From Megaustenia siamemsis (Eukaryota; Mollusca; Gastropoda; Stylommatophora; Ariophantidae), in contig JAVIAB010000102.1 in assembly GCA_032433765.1 (NCBI GenBank), positions 15,009,730-15,073,729 on the forward strand: 64,000 bases of DNA, written 5' to 3'. How positions within the stretch are numbered: the first letter of the stretch is position 1; every line of letters starts with the position of its first letter. Of the stretch, positions 54,062-64,000 are shown piece after piece. The notes beneath the pieces were generated by a model. The model saw only the letters and a program-made list of their open reading frames with translations, was not told the DNA's origin and did no database searches. A program made the translations under genes and the position numbers.

Positions 54062-54660
54062 GTCATCATCATCATCAAATACCGGTCTGCTGGCGTAGGT
54101 GATCATGTCTCTCCACAACTTTCGATCTCGACAGTTGTTTATCATTTCTGTTGTTGATCTTCTGCCAAGCCATTCTCTTAAGCTGTCTGGTAATTTTTCT
54201 CTTTGCTTCCCTCTATCTCTTCGTCTCTCAATTTGCCCAGTTGTTACAATATATCCCAGCTGTTCTCTTCTCATCGCATGGCTAAAAAATGATGTTTGTT
54301 TCTTCCTAATATTGGAAATTAGCTCTTTTTTTGCTATGACCTCTCTCAGAACATCTTCAATACTCTTCTTAGCTGTCTGTGGTATTCTCAGAATTCTTAT
54401 GTAAAACCACATGTCAACAGACTCCAGTGATTTTCTTGTCTGTTGTCCTATTGTCCATGATTCCCATCCATATGTTAAGACTGGCTCTACATAACATTTA
54501 AGAACTCTTTTTCTTGTTTCTATTGTCAAAAATGCATTGCATAGTATCTTATTCATTTTTTTGGAAAGCTGCTTTTGTCTGAGCCATTCTGCATCTCACC
54601 TCTTTTGTACATCTTCCATCTGAGGTTAACAAAGTTCCCAAGTATTTAAATTCATTTACC
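54062..54660 (-). mobile_element. LINE-B 3' part, best copy
   Basis: The tail ATCATCATCATCAAATACCG lies at 54062. The minus frame reads KILCNAFLTIETRKRVLKCY, VEPVLTYGWESWTIGQQTRK, RKKQTSFFSHAMRREQLGYI and RGKQREKLPDSLREWLGRRS, open through to the 3' end apart from substitutions. It is 5'-truncated. Confidence 0.92.
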
Positions 54661-55870
54661 TGTTCAACGAATGTTGGAGGAAGGAAAAGAGAAATACAGA
54701 AGGGAAAATCATGATTAAATAAAAACACAATAAAACGTTACAACCAATTGGCAATGCATAAAGAAAAGCATAGAAGAAGCCAACAAAATCATACCTAAAA
54801 ATGAAAGAATTATGAAACAAACAAAGATGATGACTGAAACCATATTGGAAAAAAAAATTGATAAAGAAGACATGCAAAGAATACACACTAGCCAATACAG
54901 AGAAATAGGACTAAATCTGCAATATGTACAAACAGACAAAAGAGGACTCGCTCAATCAAAGATGTCTGGAAATTGAAACTGGAAAAGAAACAAGATTGTT
55001 TTTTCTGCGATGATGGCTCATTCACAGTAGGATTCCGGACATTCTTACGAAGGTAGCTGTCTGTTTAAGTAGGAACAACATTTAAAAGGGATGCACACAA
55101 AAATAAAAAGAATGACCAACAAGAATTTAAAAGTCACAGATGGTGGATAAATTGTAAATAAAAAATAAGAAATGTTATCTGACAATAAAGATATAATCAA
55201 CAGATAGCAAGAATACATAGCAGAGCTGTTTGAAGATGAAAGAGATAAGAAAGCCAACCGTGAGGTGTATGTCAGGTTATAAAATCTTAAAATCTGAAGT
55301 TGAGAAAACTATAAATATAATGAAAAATACAAAAACTGTAGGGCCAGACAACACACAGGTTGAGATGATTATAGGCCTAAGAGATTTTGACACAAGAAAG
55401 AATTCAAAATAATATCAATATGAAATTAACAGAAAAACAATTAACAGAAGAACAATTAACAGAAGAACAATTAACAGCAGAACAATTACAGAAAAATAAT
55501 TAACAGAATAACAATTAACAGAAGAACAATTAACAGAAAAATAATTAACAGAAGAACAATTAACAGAAGAACAATTAACAGAAGAACAATTAACAGAAAA
55601 TAATTAACAGAAGAACAATTAACAGAAGAACAATTAACAGAAAAATAATTAACAGAAGAACAATTAACAGAAGAACAATTAACAGAAAAATAATTAACAG
55701 AAAAACAATTAACAGAAGAACAATTAACAGAAAAGTAATTAACAGAATAACAATTAACAGAAGAACAATTAACAGAAAAACAATTTGGATTAAGAAAGAA
55801 CAGCGTGACAAGAGAAGCCATCTTCTGAATGAGAATATTCAGAATGAGCTCTCACAGATCTCAAAAGATG
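54661..55870 (+). mobile_element. LINE (E-like) linker and RT start with internal minisatellite
   Basis: The plus strand encodes IAELFEDERDKKANREVYVR, LKSEVEKTINIMKNTKTVGP and DNTQVEMI (RT-entry motif GPD), then the 15-bp array, then QFGLRKNSVTREAIF, which continues the RT fingers (EEQFGFRKNSGTREAI). A retroposon F scrap (54995-55090, minus: AGTAGGATTCCGGACATTCT) interrupts it. Many stops. Confidence 0.7.
55420..55788. repeat. 15-bp minisatellite, ~24 copies, inside LINE RT
   Basis: The unit TTAACAGAAGAACAA encodes LTEEQ, the very residues preceding FGLRKN in the reverse transcriptase. A GAAAAATAA variant alternates, giving a semi-regular higher-order pattern. Confidence 0.93.
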
Positions 55871-55924
55871 TGTAAAGGAATCGCCAAGAGATCTTTATGA
55901 AACAGAATACCAAGATTCTTTCTT

Positions 55925-56470
55925 CTATACGATGACAATAAAAAGCAGAATAGCTCAGGTCAAAACAGCATTTCAGAAAATGAAAAATATCTTATGCAGC
56001 AGATCTATGTCAATAAAAATGAGAAAAAGAGTTCATCGGTGCTATATAGAACCAATTCTGACCTATGGATGCGATTCATGGACAGTAGACAAACAAATGA
56101 AAAGACGATTAAAGGCCACAGAGATGGGATTTCTCAGAAGAATGTTGAATGTTCCATGGACAGCTAAAAAGACCAATGAGGAAGTTCTCAAAGAGGCCAA
56201 CACAAAAAGGGAGCTCTTGAAAAAACATCAGAAAGAAGCAATCAACATTTTTCTGGCACATCATGAGAAGAGGAAAGTTGGAATACTTGGTTACAACTGG
56301 CAAAATAAAAGGAAAGAGAGATCGCGGACGACAAAGAGAGAAAATACTGGATAGCTTGGTGTCATGGCATAGAAAACAGTCAACAACAGAACTGATACGA
56401 TGCACTGTAATATAAGACTGTGGAGGGACATGATCGCCTACGCCAACCGGTATGGCACATGATGATACGA
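55925..56470 (+). mobile_element. LINE-A 3' part
   Basis: The frame 55932-56354 reads MTIKSRIAQVKTAFQKMKNI, MRKRVHRCYIEPILTYGCDS, RRMLNVPWTAKKTNEEVLKE, then frameshifts into the terminal region and ends ...GCCAACCGGTATGGCACATG with a short ATGATAC tail. Confidence 0.9.
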
Positions 56471-56575
56471 TAACAAATGATACAAGAAAATGAGAGTATT
56501 TCCGTCCAGAATGGTTAACAAGGAACGAATCAAAAGAAACTCACTAACTTATATATTTTGTGACACAAGAAACAA

Positions 56576-56656
56576 AACAAAAAAAAAAAAAAACTATCTT
56601 AATAGCATTTTCTCATTACTGGGACATGCCAGGGGGAAGCGGGGGGGGGGGGGGAC
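56576..56656. repeat. Poly(A) and poly(G) runs
   Basis: A run of 15 A (about 56578-56592) and a run of 14 G (about 56641-56654) lie 50 bp apart. The G run could form a quadruplex or be an assembly-sensitive site. Confidence 0.8.
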
Positions 56657-56761
56657 TTATAGGGTCGGAGGATTATGGCCACTTGTCTAATGCAGTCACC
56701 GCGAGGTGCACAGGTCTAAGTTTGTGTTCACCCTCGAGAGAAAAACAAACAATCTGCAGAG

Positions 56762-56850
56762 CCCATATATTAGTAAACCATGAAACCCATTCTCAACCCA
56801 TATATTAGTAAACCATGAACCCATTCTCAACCCATATATTAGTGTAAGAA
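56762..56850. repeat. ~33-bp repeat flanking the large array, left side
   Basis: The unit CCCATATATTAGTAAACCAT followed by GAAACCCATTCTCAA occurs 2.7 times. One further copy is found at 62730-62765, on the far side of the 32-bp array. Confidence 0.88.
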
Positions 56851-57544
56851 AGTCTTCTTTATCTTTTATTTGTAAGATGTTGATCTTCATCCCTTATTTG
56901 TAAGAATGTCGTTTGCAAGCATCTCCCTTGATTGTTGATCGAATTGCAAGGATGCAAGGAGGCGCCTCTCTCCTATCATTAAACGTCAATTGAAGGAATG
57001 TGTGGAGTTGATCACCGGAGTGCCAATTTAAAGGAAATGTTTTTCTTCATCCTTATTCGTATCTTGTTGACCAATTTATAAGAAAGCGTTTCTTTGTATA
57101 ATGTTACTTTTTAAAATGTCATCTTGGAGGAGTACCATCTGAAAGAAGTTCCTTTTAACACATTCATACTCAACTCTGAATACTGAACTCTTTTATTTTT
57201 ACTTGGAGTCATTTTTCTTTATTTATTTATTCTTCAGTTCATTTCTAAGTTCATGGTACAAATGATGCTATTGACAATATCTCTCTAAAATTGCAATCCT
57301 CTTATTTTCCATAACCTTCTCTATCGTCGATCCTTGTCTATCGTTCTTTGTCTATCTATCTATCTAAATTATCGGCCGTTTCCCTACTTTGGTACGTTCC
57401 CCATCGAACGCACCACCCTAATCTATCTATCTATCCCTATCTATCGGCCTGTTTACATTACATTCATTTATCTCTCTCTTATCCTATCTACTTCTTACAA
57501 CGGTTCGTCTCTATGATGTTGTTCACACTTCCAGTACGTCCTTT
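56851..57544. other. Unannotated stretch with CTAT repeats
   Basis: No gene recognised. Short (CTAT)n runs lie at about 57350-57366 and 57421-57445. Confidence 0.45.
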
Positions 57545-60500
57545 CTCTTTGACTGTCCGGCTCTAAGTGTTCCTCTCTCTTTGACTGTCCGGCTCTAAGT
57601 CTTCCTCTCTCTTCGACTGTCCGGCTCTAAGTGTTCCTCTCTCTTTGACTGTCCGGCTCTAAGTCTTCCTCTCTCTTCGACTGTCCGGCTCTAAGTCTTC
57701 CTCTCTCTTCGACTGTCCGGCTCTAAGTCTTCCTCTCTCTTCGACTGTCCGGCTCTAAGTGTTCCTCTCTCTTTGACTGTCCGGCTCCAAGTCTTCCTCT
57801 CTCTTTGACTGTCCGGCTCTAAGTCTTCCTCTCTCTTCGACTGTCCGGCTCTAAGTCTTCCTCTCTCTTCGATGGTCCGGCTCTAAGTCTTCCTCTCTCT
57901 TCGACTGTCCGGCTCTAAGTCTTCCTCTCTCTTCGACTGTCCGGCTCTAAGTCTTCCTCTCTCTTCGATGGTCCGGCTCCAAGTCTTCCTCTCTATTTGA
58001 CTGTCCGGCTCTAAGTCTTCCTCTCTCTTTGACTGTCCGGCTCTAAGTCTTCCTCTCTCTTTGACTGTCCGGCTCTAAGTCTTCCTCTCTCTTCGATGGT
58101 CCGGCTCCAAGTCTTCCTCTCTCTTCGACTGTCCGGCTCTAAGTGTTCCTCTCTCTTTGACTGTCCGGCTCTAAGTCTTCCTCTCTCTTTGACTGTCCGG
58201 CTCTAAGTCTTCCTCTCTCTTCGATGGTCCGGCTCCAAGTCTTCCTCTCTCTTCGACTGTCCGGCTCTAAGTGTTCCTCTCTCTTTGACTGTCCGGCTCT
58301 AAGTCTTCCTCTCTCTTCGATGGTCCGGCTCCAAGTCTTCCTCTCTCTTCGACTGTCCGGCTCTAAGTCTTCCTCTCTCTTCGACTGTCCGGCTCTAAGT
58401 GTACCTCTCTCTTCGACTGTCCGGCTCTAAGTCTTCCTCTCTCTTCGACTGTCCGGCTCTAAGTGTACCTCTCTCTTCGACTGTCCGGCTATAAGTCTTC
58501 CTCTCTCTTTGACTGTCCGGCTCTAAGTCTTCCTCTCTCTACGATGGTCCGGCTCCAAGTCTTCCTCTCTCTCTTCGACTGTCCGGCTCTAAGTCTTCCT
58601 CTCTCTTCGATGGTCCGGCTCCAAGTCTTCCTCTCTCTTCGACTGTCCGGCTCTAAGTCTTCCTCTCTCTTCGACTGTCCGGCTCTAAGTGTTCCTCTCT
58701 CTTTGACTGTCCGGCTCTAAGTCTTCCTCTCTCTTCGATGGTCCGGCTCCAAGTCTTCCTCTCTCTTCGACTGTCCGGCTCTAAGTCTTCCTCTCTCTTC
58801 CGCGGTCCGGCTCTAAGTGTTCCTCTCTCTTCCGCGGTCCGGCTCTAAGTCTTCCTCTCTCTTCGATGGTCCGGCTCCAAGTCTTCCTCTCTCTTCGACT
58901 GTCCGGCTCTAAGTCTTCCTCTCTCTTCGACTGTCCGGCTCTAAGTCTTCCTCTCTCTTTGACTGTCCGGCTCTAAGTCTTCCTCTCTCTTTGACTGTCC
59001 GGCTCCAAGTCTTCCTCTCTCTTCAACTGTCCGGCTCCAAGTCTTCCTCTCTCTTCGACTGTCCGGCTCTAAGTCTTCCTCTCTCTTCGACTGTCCGGCT
59101 CTAAGTGTTCCTCTCTCTTTGACTGTCCGGCACTAAGTCTTCCTCTCTCTTTGACTGTCCGGCTCTAAGTCTTCCTCTCTCTTCGATGGTCCGGCTCCAA
59201 GTCTTCCTCTCTCTTCGACTGTCCGGCTATAAGTGTTCCTCTCTCTTTGACTGTCCGGCTCTAAGTCTTCCTCTCTCTTTGACTGTCCGGCTCTAAGTCT
59301 TCCTCTCTCTTCGATGGTCCGGCTGCAAGTCTTCCTCTCTCTTCGACTGTCCGGCTCTAAGTGTTCCTCTCTCTTTGACTGTCCGGCTCTAAGTCTTCCT
59401 CTCTCTTCGACTGTCCGGCTCTAAGTGTACCTCTCTCTTCGACTGTCCGGCTATAAGTCTTCCTCTCTCTTTGACTGTCCGGCTCTAAGTCTTCCTCTCT
59501 CTTCGATGGTCCGGCTCCAAGTCTTCCTCTCTCTCTTCGACTGTCCGGCTCCAAGTCTTCCTCTCTCTTCGACTGTCCGGCTCCAAGTCTTCCTCTCTCT
59601 TCGACTGTCCGGCTCCAAGTCTTCCTCTCTCTCTTCGACTGTCCGGCTCTAAGTCTTCCTCTCTCTTCGACTGTCCGGCTCCAAGTCTTCCTCTCTCTTC
59701 GACTGTCCGGCTCTAAGTCTTCCTCTCTCTTCGACTGTCCGGCTCCAAGTCTTCCTCTCTCTTCGACTGTCCGGCTCCAAGTCTTCGTCTCTCTCTTCGA
59801 CTGTCCGGCTCCAAGTCTTCCTCTCTCTTCGACTGTCCGGCTCCAAGTCTTCCTCTCTCTTCGACTGTCCGGCTCCAAGTCTTCCTCTCTCTCTTCGACT
59901 GTCCGGCTCCAAGTCTTCCTCTCTCTTCGACTGTCCGGCTCCAAGTCTTCCTCTCTCTTCGACTGTCCGGCTCCAAGTCTTCCTCTCTCTTCGACTGTCC
60001 GGCTCCAAGTCTTCCTCTCTCTTCGACTGTCCGGCTCTAAGTGTTCCTCTCTCTTCGACTGTCCGGCTCTAAGTGTTCCTCTCTCTTTGACTGTCCGGCT
60101 CTAAGTCTTCCTGTCTCTTCGACTGTCCGGCTCTAAGTCTTCCTCTCTCTTCGACTGTCCGGCTCTAAGTGTTCCTCTCTCTTCGACTGTCCGGCTCTAA
60201 GTGTTCCTCTCTCTTTGACTGTCCGGCTCTAAGTCTTCCTCTCTCTTTGACTGTCCGGCTCTAAGTCTTCCTCTCTCTTCGACTGTCCGGCTCTAAGTGT
60301 TCCTCTCTCTTCGACTGTCCGGCTCCAAGTCTTCCTCTCTCTTTGACTGTCCGGCTCTAAGTGTTCCTCTCTCTTGACTGTCCGGCTCTAAGTCTTCCTC
60401 TCTCTTTGACTGTCCGGCTCTAAGTCTTCCTCTCTCTTCGACTGTCCGGCTCCAAGTCTTCCTCTCTCTTCGACTGTCCGGCTCTAAGTGTTCCTCTCTC

Positions 60501-62545
60501 TTCGATGGTCCGGCTCTAAGTCTTCCTCTCTCTTCGACTGTCCGGCTCCAAGTCTTCCTCTCTCTTCGACTGTCCGGCTCTAAGTGTTCCTCTCTCTTCG
60601 ATGGTCCGGCTCTAAGTCTTCCTCTCTCTTCCGCGGTCCGGCTCTAAGTCTTCCTCTCTCTTCCGCGGTCCGGCTCTAAGTGTTCCTTTCTCTTCGACTG
60701 TCCGGCTCTAAGTCTTCCTCTCTCTTCCGCGGTCCGGCTCTAAGTCTTCCTCTCTCTTCGACTGTCCGGCTCTAAGTCTTCCTCTCTCTTCGACTGTCCG
60801 GCTCTAAGTGTTCCTCTCTCTTTGACTGTCCGGCTCTAAGTCTTCCTCTCTCTTTGACTGTCCGGCTCTAAGTCTTCCTCTCTCTTCGATGGTCCGGCTC
60901 CAAGTCTTCCTCTCTCTTCGACTGTCCGGCTCCAAGTCTTCCTCTCTCTTCGACTGTCCGGCTCCAAGTCTTCCTCTCTCTTTGACTGTCCGGCTCTAAG
61001 TCTTCCTCTCTCTTCGACTGTCCGGCTCCAAGTCTTCCTCTCTCTTCGACTGTCCGGCTCCAAGTCTTCCTCTCTCTTTGACTGTCCGGCTCTAAGTCTT
61101 CCTCTCTCTTTGACTGTCCGGCTCTAAGTGTTCCTCTCTCTTCGACTGTCCGGCTCTAAGTGTTCCTCTCTCTTCGACTGTCCGGCTCTAAGTGTTCCTC
61201 TCTCTTCGACTGTCCGGCTCCAAGTCTTCCTCTCTCTTCGACTGTCCGGCTCTAAGTGTTCCTCTCTCTTCGACTGTCCGGCTCTAAGTGTTCCTCTCTC
61301 TTTGACTGTCCGGCTCTAAGTCTTCCTCTCTCTTCGACTGTCCGGCTCTAAGTGTACCTCTCTCTTCGACTGTCCGGCTATAAGTCTTCCTCTCTCTTTG
61401 ACTGTCCGGCTCTAAGTCTTCCTCTCTCTTCGATGGTCCGGCTCCAAGTCTTCCTCTCTCTCTTCGACTGTCCGGCTCCAAGTCTTCCTCTCTCTTCGAC
61501 TGTCCGGCTCCAAGTCTTCCTCTCTCTTCGACTGTCCGGCTCCAAGTCTTCCTCTCTCTCTTCGACTGTCCGGCTCTAAGTCTTCCTCTCTCTTCGACTG
61601 TCCGGCTCCAAGTCTTCCTCTCTCTTCGACTGTCCGGCTCTAAGTCTTCCTCTCTCTTCGACTGTCCGGCTCCAAGTCTTCCTCTCTCTTCGACTGTCCG
61701 GCTCTAAGTGTTCCTCTCTCTTCGACTGTCCGGCTCTAAGTGTTCCTCTCTCTTTGACTGTCCGGCTCTAAGTCTTCCTCTCTCTTTGACTGTCCGGCTC
61801 TAAGTGTTCCTCTCTCTTTGACTGTCCGGCTCTAAGTGTTCCTCTCTCTTTGACTGTCCGGCTCTAAGTGTTCCTCTCTCTTTGACTGTCCGGCTCTAAG
61901 TGTTCCTCTCTCTTCGATGGTCCGGCTCTAAGTCTTCCTCTCTCTTCCGCGGTCCGGCTCTAAGTCTTCCTCTCTCTTCCGCGGTCCGGCTCTAAGTGTT
62001 CCTTTCTCTTCGATGGTCCGGCTCTAAGTGTTCCTCTCTCTTCCGCGGTCCGGCTCTAAGTCTTCCTCTCTCTTCCGCGGTCCGGCTCTAAGTCTTCCTC
62101 TCTCTTCCGCGGTCCGGCTCTAAGTGTTCCTCTCTCTTCCGCGGTCCGGCTCTAAGTCTTCCTCTCTCTTCCGCGGTCCGGCTCTAAGTCTTCCTCTCTC
62201 TTCCGCGGTCCGGCTCTAAGTCTTCCTCTCTCTTCCGCGGTCCGGCTCTAAGTGTTCCTCTCTCTTCCGCGGTCCGGCTCTAAGTCTTCCTCTCTCTCCC
62301 GCGTTCCGGCTCTAAGTCTTCCTCTCTCTTCCGCGGTCCGGCTCTAAGTCTTCCTCTCTCTTCCGCGGTCCGGCTCTAAGTCTTCCTCTCTCTTCCGCGG
62401 TCCGGCTCTAAGTCTTCCTCTCTCTTCCGCGGTCCGGCTCTAAGTGTTCCTCTCTCTTCCGCGGTCCGGCTCTAAGTGTTCCTCTCTCTTCCGCGGTCCG
62501 GCTCTAAGTGTTCCTCTCTCTTCCGCGGTCCGGCTCCAAGTGACT
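57545..62545. repeat. 32-bp satellite-like array, ~156 copies (5 kb)
   Basis: The unit is CTTCCTCTCTCTTCGACTGT followed by CCGGCTCTAAGT. Variable sites are TTTGACTG, TTCGATGG and TTCCGCGG in the middle, CTCTAAGT or CTCCAAGT, and GTCTTCC or GTGTTCC. The CCGCGG type dominates the last 600 bp. A block at 59410-59640 recurs at 61337-61567 (offset 1927 bp). The array is CpG-rich against an AT-rich background. Minus frames such as EPDSRRERKTWSRTVEERGR are repeat artefacts. Confidence 0.97.
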
Positions 62546-62837
62546 AGTCTTCTCTAGTTCCCTTGCAACCGTAACTCTCTGCCACGTCATGCCCCTTTCT
62601 TTACGTCATTTTCTTTTCTGTATAAGTATGTGCTTAATTTATATTTCCCTATTCTTAATCTCTTGGTGTGTACTTTCCTTCACACCATTCCCCGCTATTA
62701 TATACCCTTAGCCGTACTTCCTCTGCTATATTAGTAAACCATGAAAGCCATTCTCAACCCATATGGGTTTTAATTTAGAAAAGAATCCCGTGTTAATGAT
62801 GCCTACGTCATGATAACAATTTTCTAAATGGCATCAT
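62546..62837. repeat. Right flank of the array with one 33-bp copy
   Basis: TATATTAGTAAACCATGAAA followed by GCCATTCTCAACCCATAT (about 62730-62766) matches the left flank at 56762-56850. The rest is not recognised. Confidence 0.7.
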
Positions 62838-62920
62838 TCTATGTTACGAGGGACAGAGAGTTGTGGGAGAACAATCGCTTCTGCCAACCGGTCATGTCAC
62901 AAGATCATGATGAAGCTAAC
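62838..62920 (+). mobile_element. Degenerate LINE 3' end
   Basis: GTTACGAGGGACAGAGAGTT, GTGGGAGAACAATCGCTTCT and GCCAACCGGTCATGTCACAA resemble the RDR.LWR..I..A.R.G(T) ending of RTE-like ORFs, with GATCATGATGA as tail. Confidence 0.5.
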
Positions 62921-63125
62921 CTGTTGAGGTCAAGGGATGAGTGAGTTCAAGGTTGTTATTGGAGCCTAAGCTAGAGGGACATGTAATCAAATGACTCCGT
63001 CCAAGGTCGATCAAGCAGCAGTGATGTCTGACAATTCTATCACTGGAGGAGAGACTATTTTCTAGCAATTAATAAACAATCATTAATTAATGCACTTCAC
63101 AGGAAATCATTTTAAAATGTAATGT
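62921..63125. other. Unannotated stretch
   Basis: No feature recognised. Confidence 0.4.
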
Positions 63126-63330
63126 CGCTGAACCCCGCCGTCTGGTAGTATCTATTGTGGCAGTGCTGATATCAAATTCAGAAGACAAAAGGCTCAAGAA
63201 AAAGGAGAGAGGCCAGGCACCACAAATACATCCTGTTCATTGTGTGGCCCGATCTGTCTATCCAATATTGGCAGATTCAGCCACGAGAGAAGCTGTTCTG
63301 CAAGCAGCATCCAGTTTAAGACACTCATAT
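63126..63330 (+). mobile_element. LINE C-terminal zinc-finger-like segment
   Basis: The plus frame gives TNTSCSLCGPICLSNIGRFS followed by HERSCS: a C-x2-C...H-x4-C pattern typical of the very end of some LINE ORF2 proteins. It is preceded by degenerate sequence and abuts LINE-C. Confidence 0.55.
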
Positions 63331-63394
63331 TTGATCAAACTACTGACTTATCATGATTGCTTGCAACCAACCATCTGTCCAAAGCACCAAAGGT

Positions 63395-64000
63395 CATATA
63401 TTTATTGCTTCTTCTTTCCTTCCTCATTTCCCTTTCAGTGTCGAAGGGAGATATAATTTGCGGTCTTTTGATTTTCTGTTCGTTTCTGCTGCTATGTTTC
63501 CTAGTGCTTCTAATATACCATCGATCCATCTTTTTCGTGGTCGACCCTTGGGTCTGGTGTTCTCACAACGTTTGTTGAAGGCTCGTTGTGTTGTGTTTTG
63601 ATTTCTTCTGCCTTGTCACGTGCCAAATCATTTCATTGTTGTTTCTTTATATATTCTATGGTGAGGGTTATTCCTAGCTTTTTTCCTCAGTTATTCATTC
63701 TGATCTGATCTCTCAGACTGTTTCCAGTCATTCGTCGAACACATTTCATCTCAGTAGAGGTTATTTTTCTTACTGTTCTTGCATCTAGGGTCCAGGACTG
63801 GCATTGATAGCACAAAGTTCGGATGAAGATTGTATTGTACGGTGCCCGTTTTGCTTCTAGTGTTATTTCCTTGTTGGACAATAGTGGTGATAACTGTCCA
63901 ATGATTTGACAAGCGTTGATGCAACTTGAGTCAATCTCTGCTGTTTGTGAATTGTCGTTTGTCACCAAACTTCCTATGTATTTAAATTCCTCTACTTGTT
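63395..64000 (-). mobile_element. LINE-C, 3' part, running off the window
   Basis: The minus frame 63687-63968 reads IDSSCINACQIIGQLSPLLS, NKEITLEAKRAPYNTIFIRT and LCYQCQSWTLDARTVRKITS, then TEMKCVRRMTGNSLRDQIR. Further 3', RGRPRKRW-type sequence and the A/G-rich end (TTCTTCTTTCC inverted) match other LINE-C tails. The RT core lies beyond 64000. Confidence 0.88.

Noticed and set aside
59357..61481. Arginine/glutamate-rich minus-strand ORFs
   Set aside because: They come from the 32-bp array; all three frames are open because three units make 96 bp. No flanking gene structure.

Overview
This is a repeat-saturated piece of an AT-rich animal nuclear genome. The evidence is introns with GT-AG junctions, tRNA-derived SINEs, several families of non-LTR retrotransposon fragments (RTE-like and RNase H-bearing), hAT and piggyBac-like DNA transposon remains, and long minisatellites. 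The repeat mixture suggests an invertebrate, plausibly a mollusc (gastropod-like), but the taxon is inference only. There is no bacterial-style operon, CRISPR array, rRNA gene or convincing functional tRNA gene.

Host genes. The left quarter holds the 3' part of a TRAF-like gene on the + strand. Six candidate exons (761-874, 6152-6328, 11707-11827, 12790-12961, 14006-14154, 17020-17204) join in compatible phase to give 305 residues plus stop. They encode a short coiled coil followed by a C-terminal MATH/TRAF-C domain. The 5' end lies outside the window or was not recognised. The only other convincing host-like ORF is an intronless 282-residue cysteine-rich protein with two internal repeats (41077-41925, - strand). 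A degenerate relative of its 3' end lies at 48835-48980.

Mobile elements. I label families by letter for cross-reference; the letters are mine. LINE-A, B, D and E are RTE-like, with an endonuclease-RT ORF and GAT-rich or GATA-rich 3' tails. LINE-C ends in an RGRPRKRW motif. There are also RNase H-bearing LINE fragments. SINE1 and SINE2 end in related 3' sequences, SINE3 and SINE4 have other tRNA-like heads, and two further retroposon families (R and F) are unclassified. Many insertions have readable target-site duplications (TSDs), so the order of insertion can be reconstructed. Examples are a four-level nest at 28395-30560, a LINE-A with three insertions at 44031-46525, and a MITE in a LINE at 1681-3150. 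A deleted hAT element with a perfect 8-bp TSD lies at 51692-52506.

Tandem arrays. About 16 minisatellites cover roughly 19 kb (about 30% of the window). The largest are a 32-bp array of about 5 kb (57545-62545), a 16-bp array of 3.3 kb (37284-40610) and a 53-bp array of 2 kb (3596-5612). At least two were seeded from transposon sequence: the 53-bp array from the 3' end of SINE1 and a 15-bp array from a LINE reverse transcriptase. Long open frames inside these arrays are artefacts of repeat composition.

Layout: 1-17300 TRAF-like gene with repeat-filled introns; 17300-31500 minisatellites, SINEs and LINE nests; 31500-43450 minisatellites plus the cysteine-rich ORF; 43450-56500 nested LINEs, SINEs and hAT/MITE elements; 56500-62770 the large 32-bp array; 62770-64000 LINE fragments.
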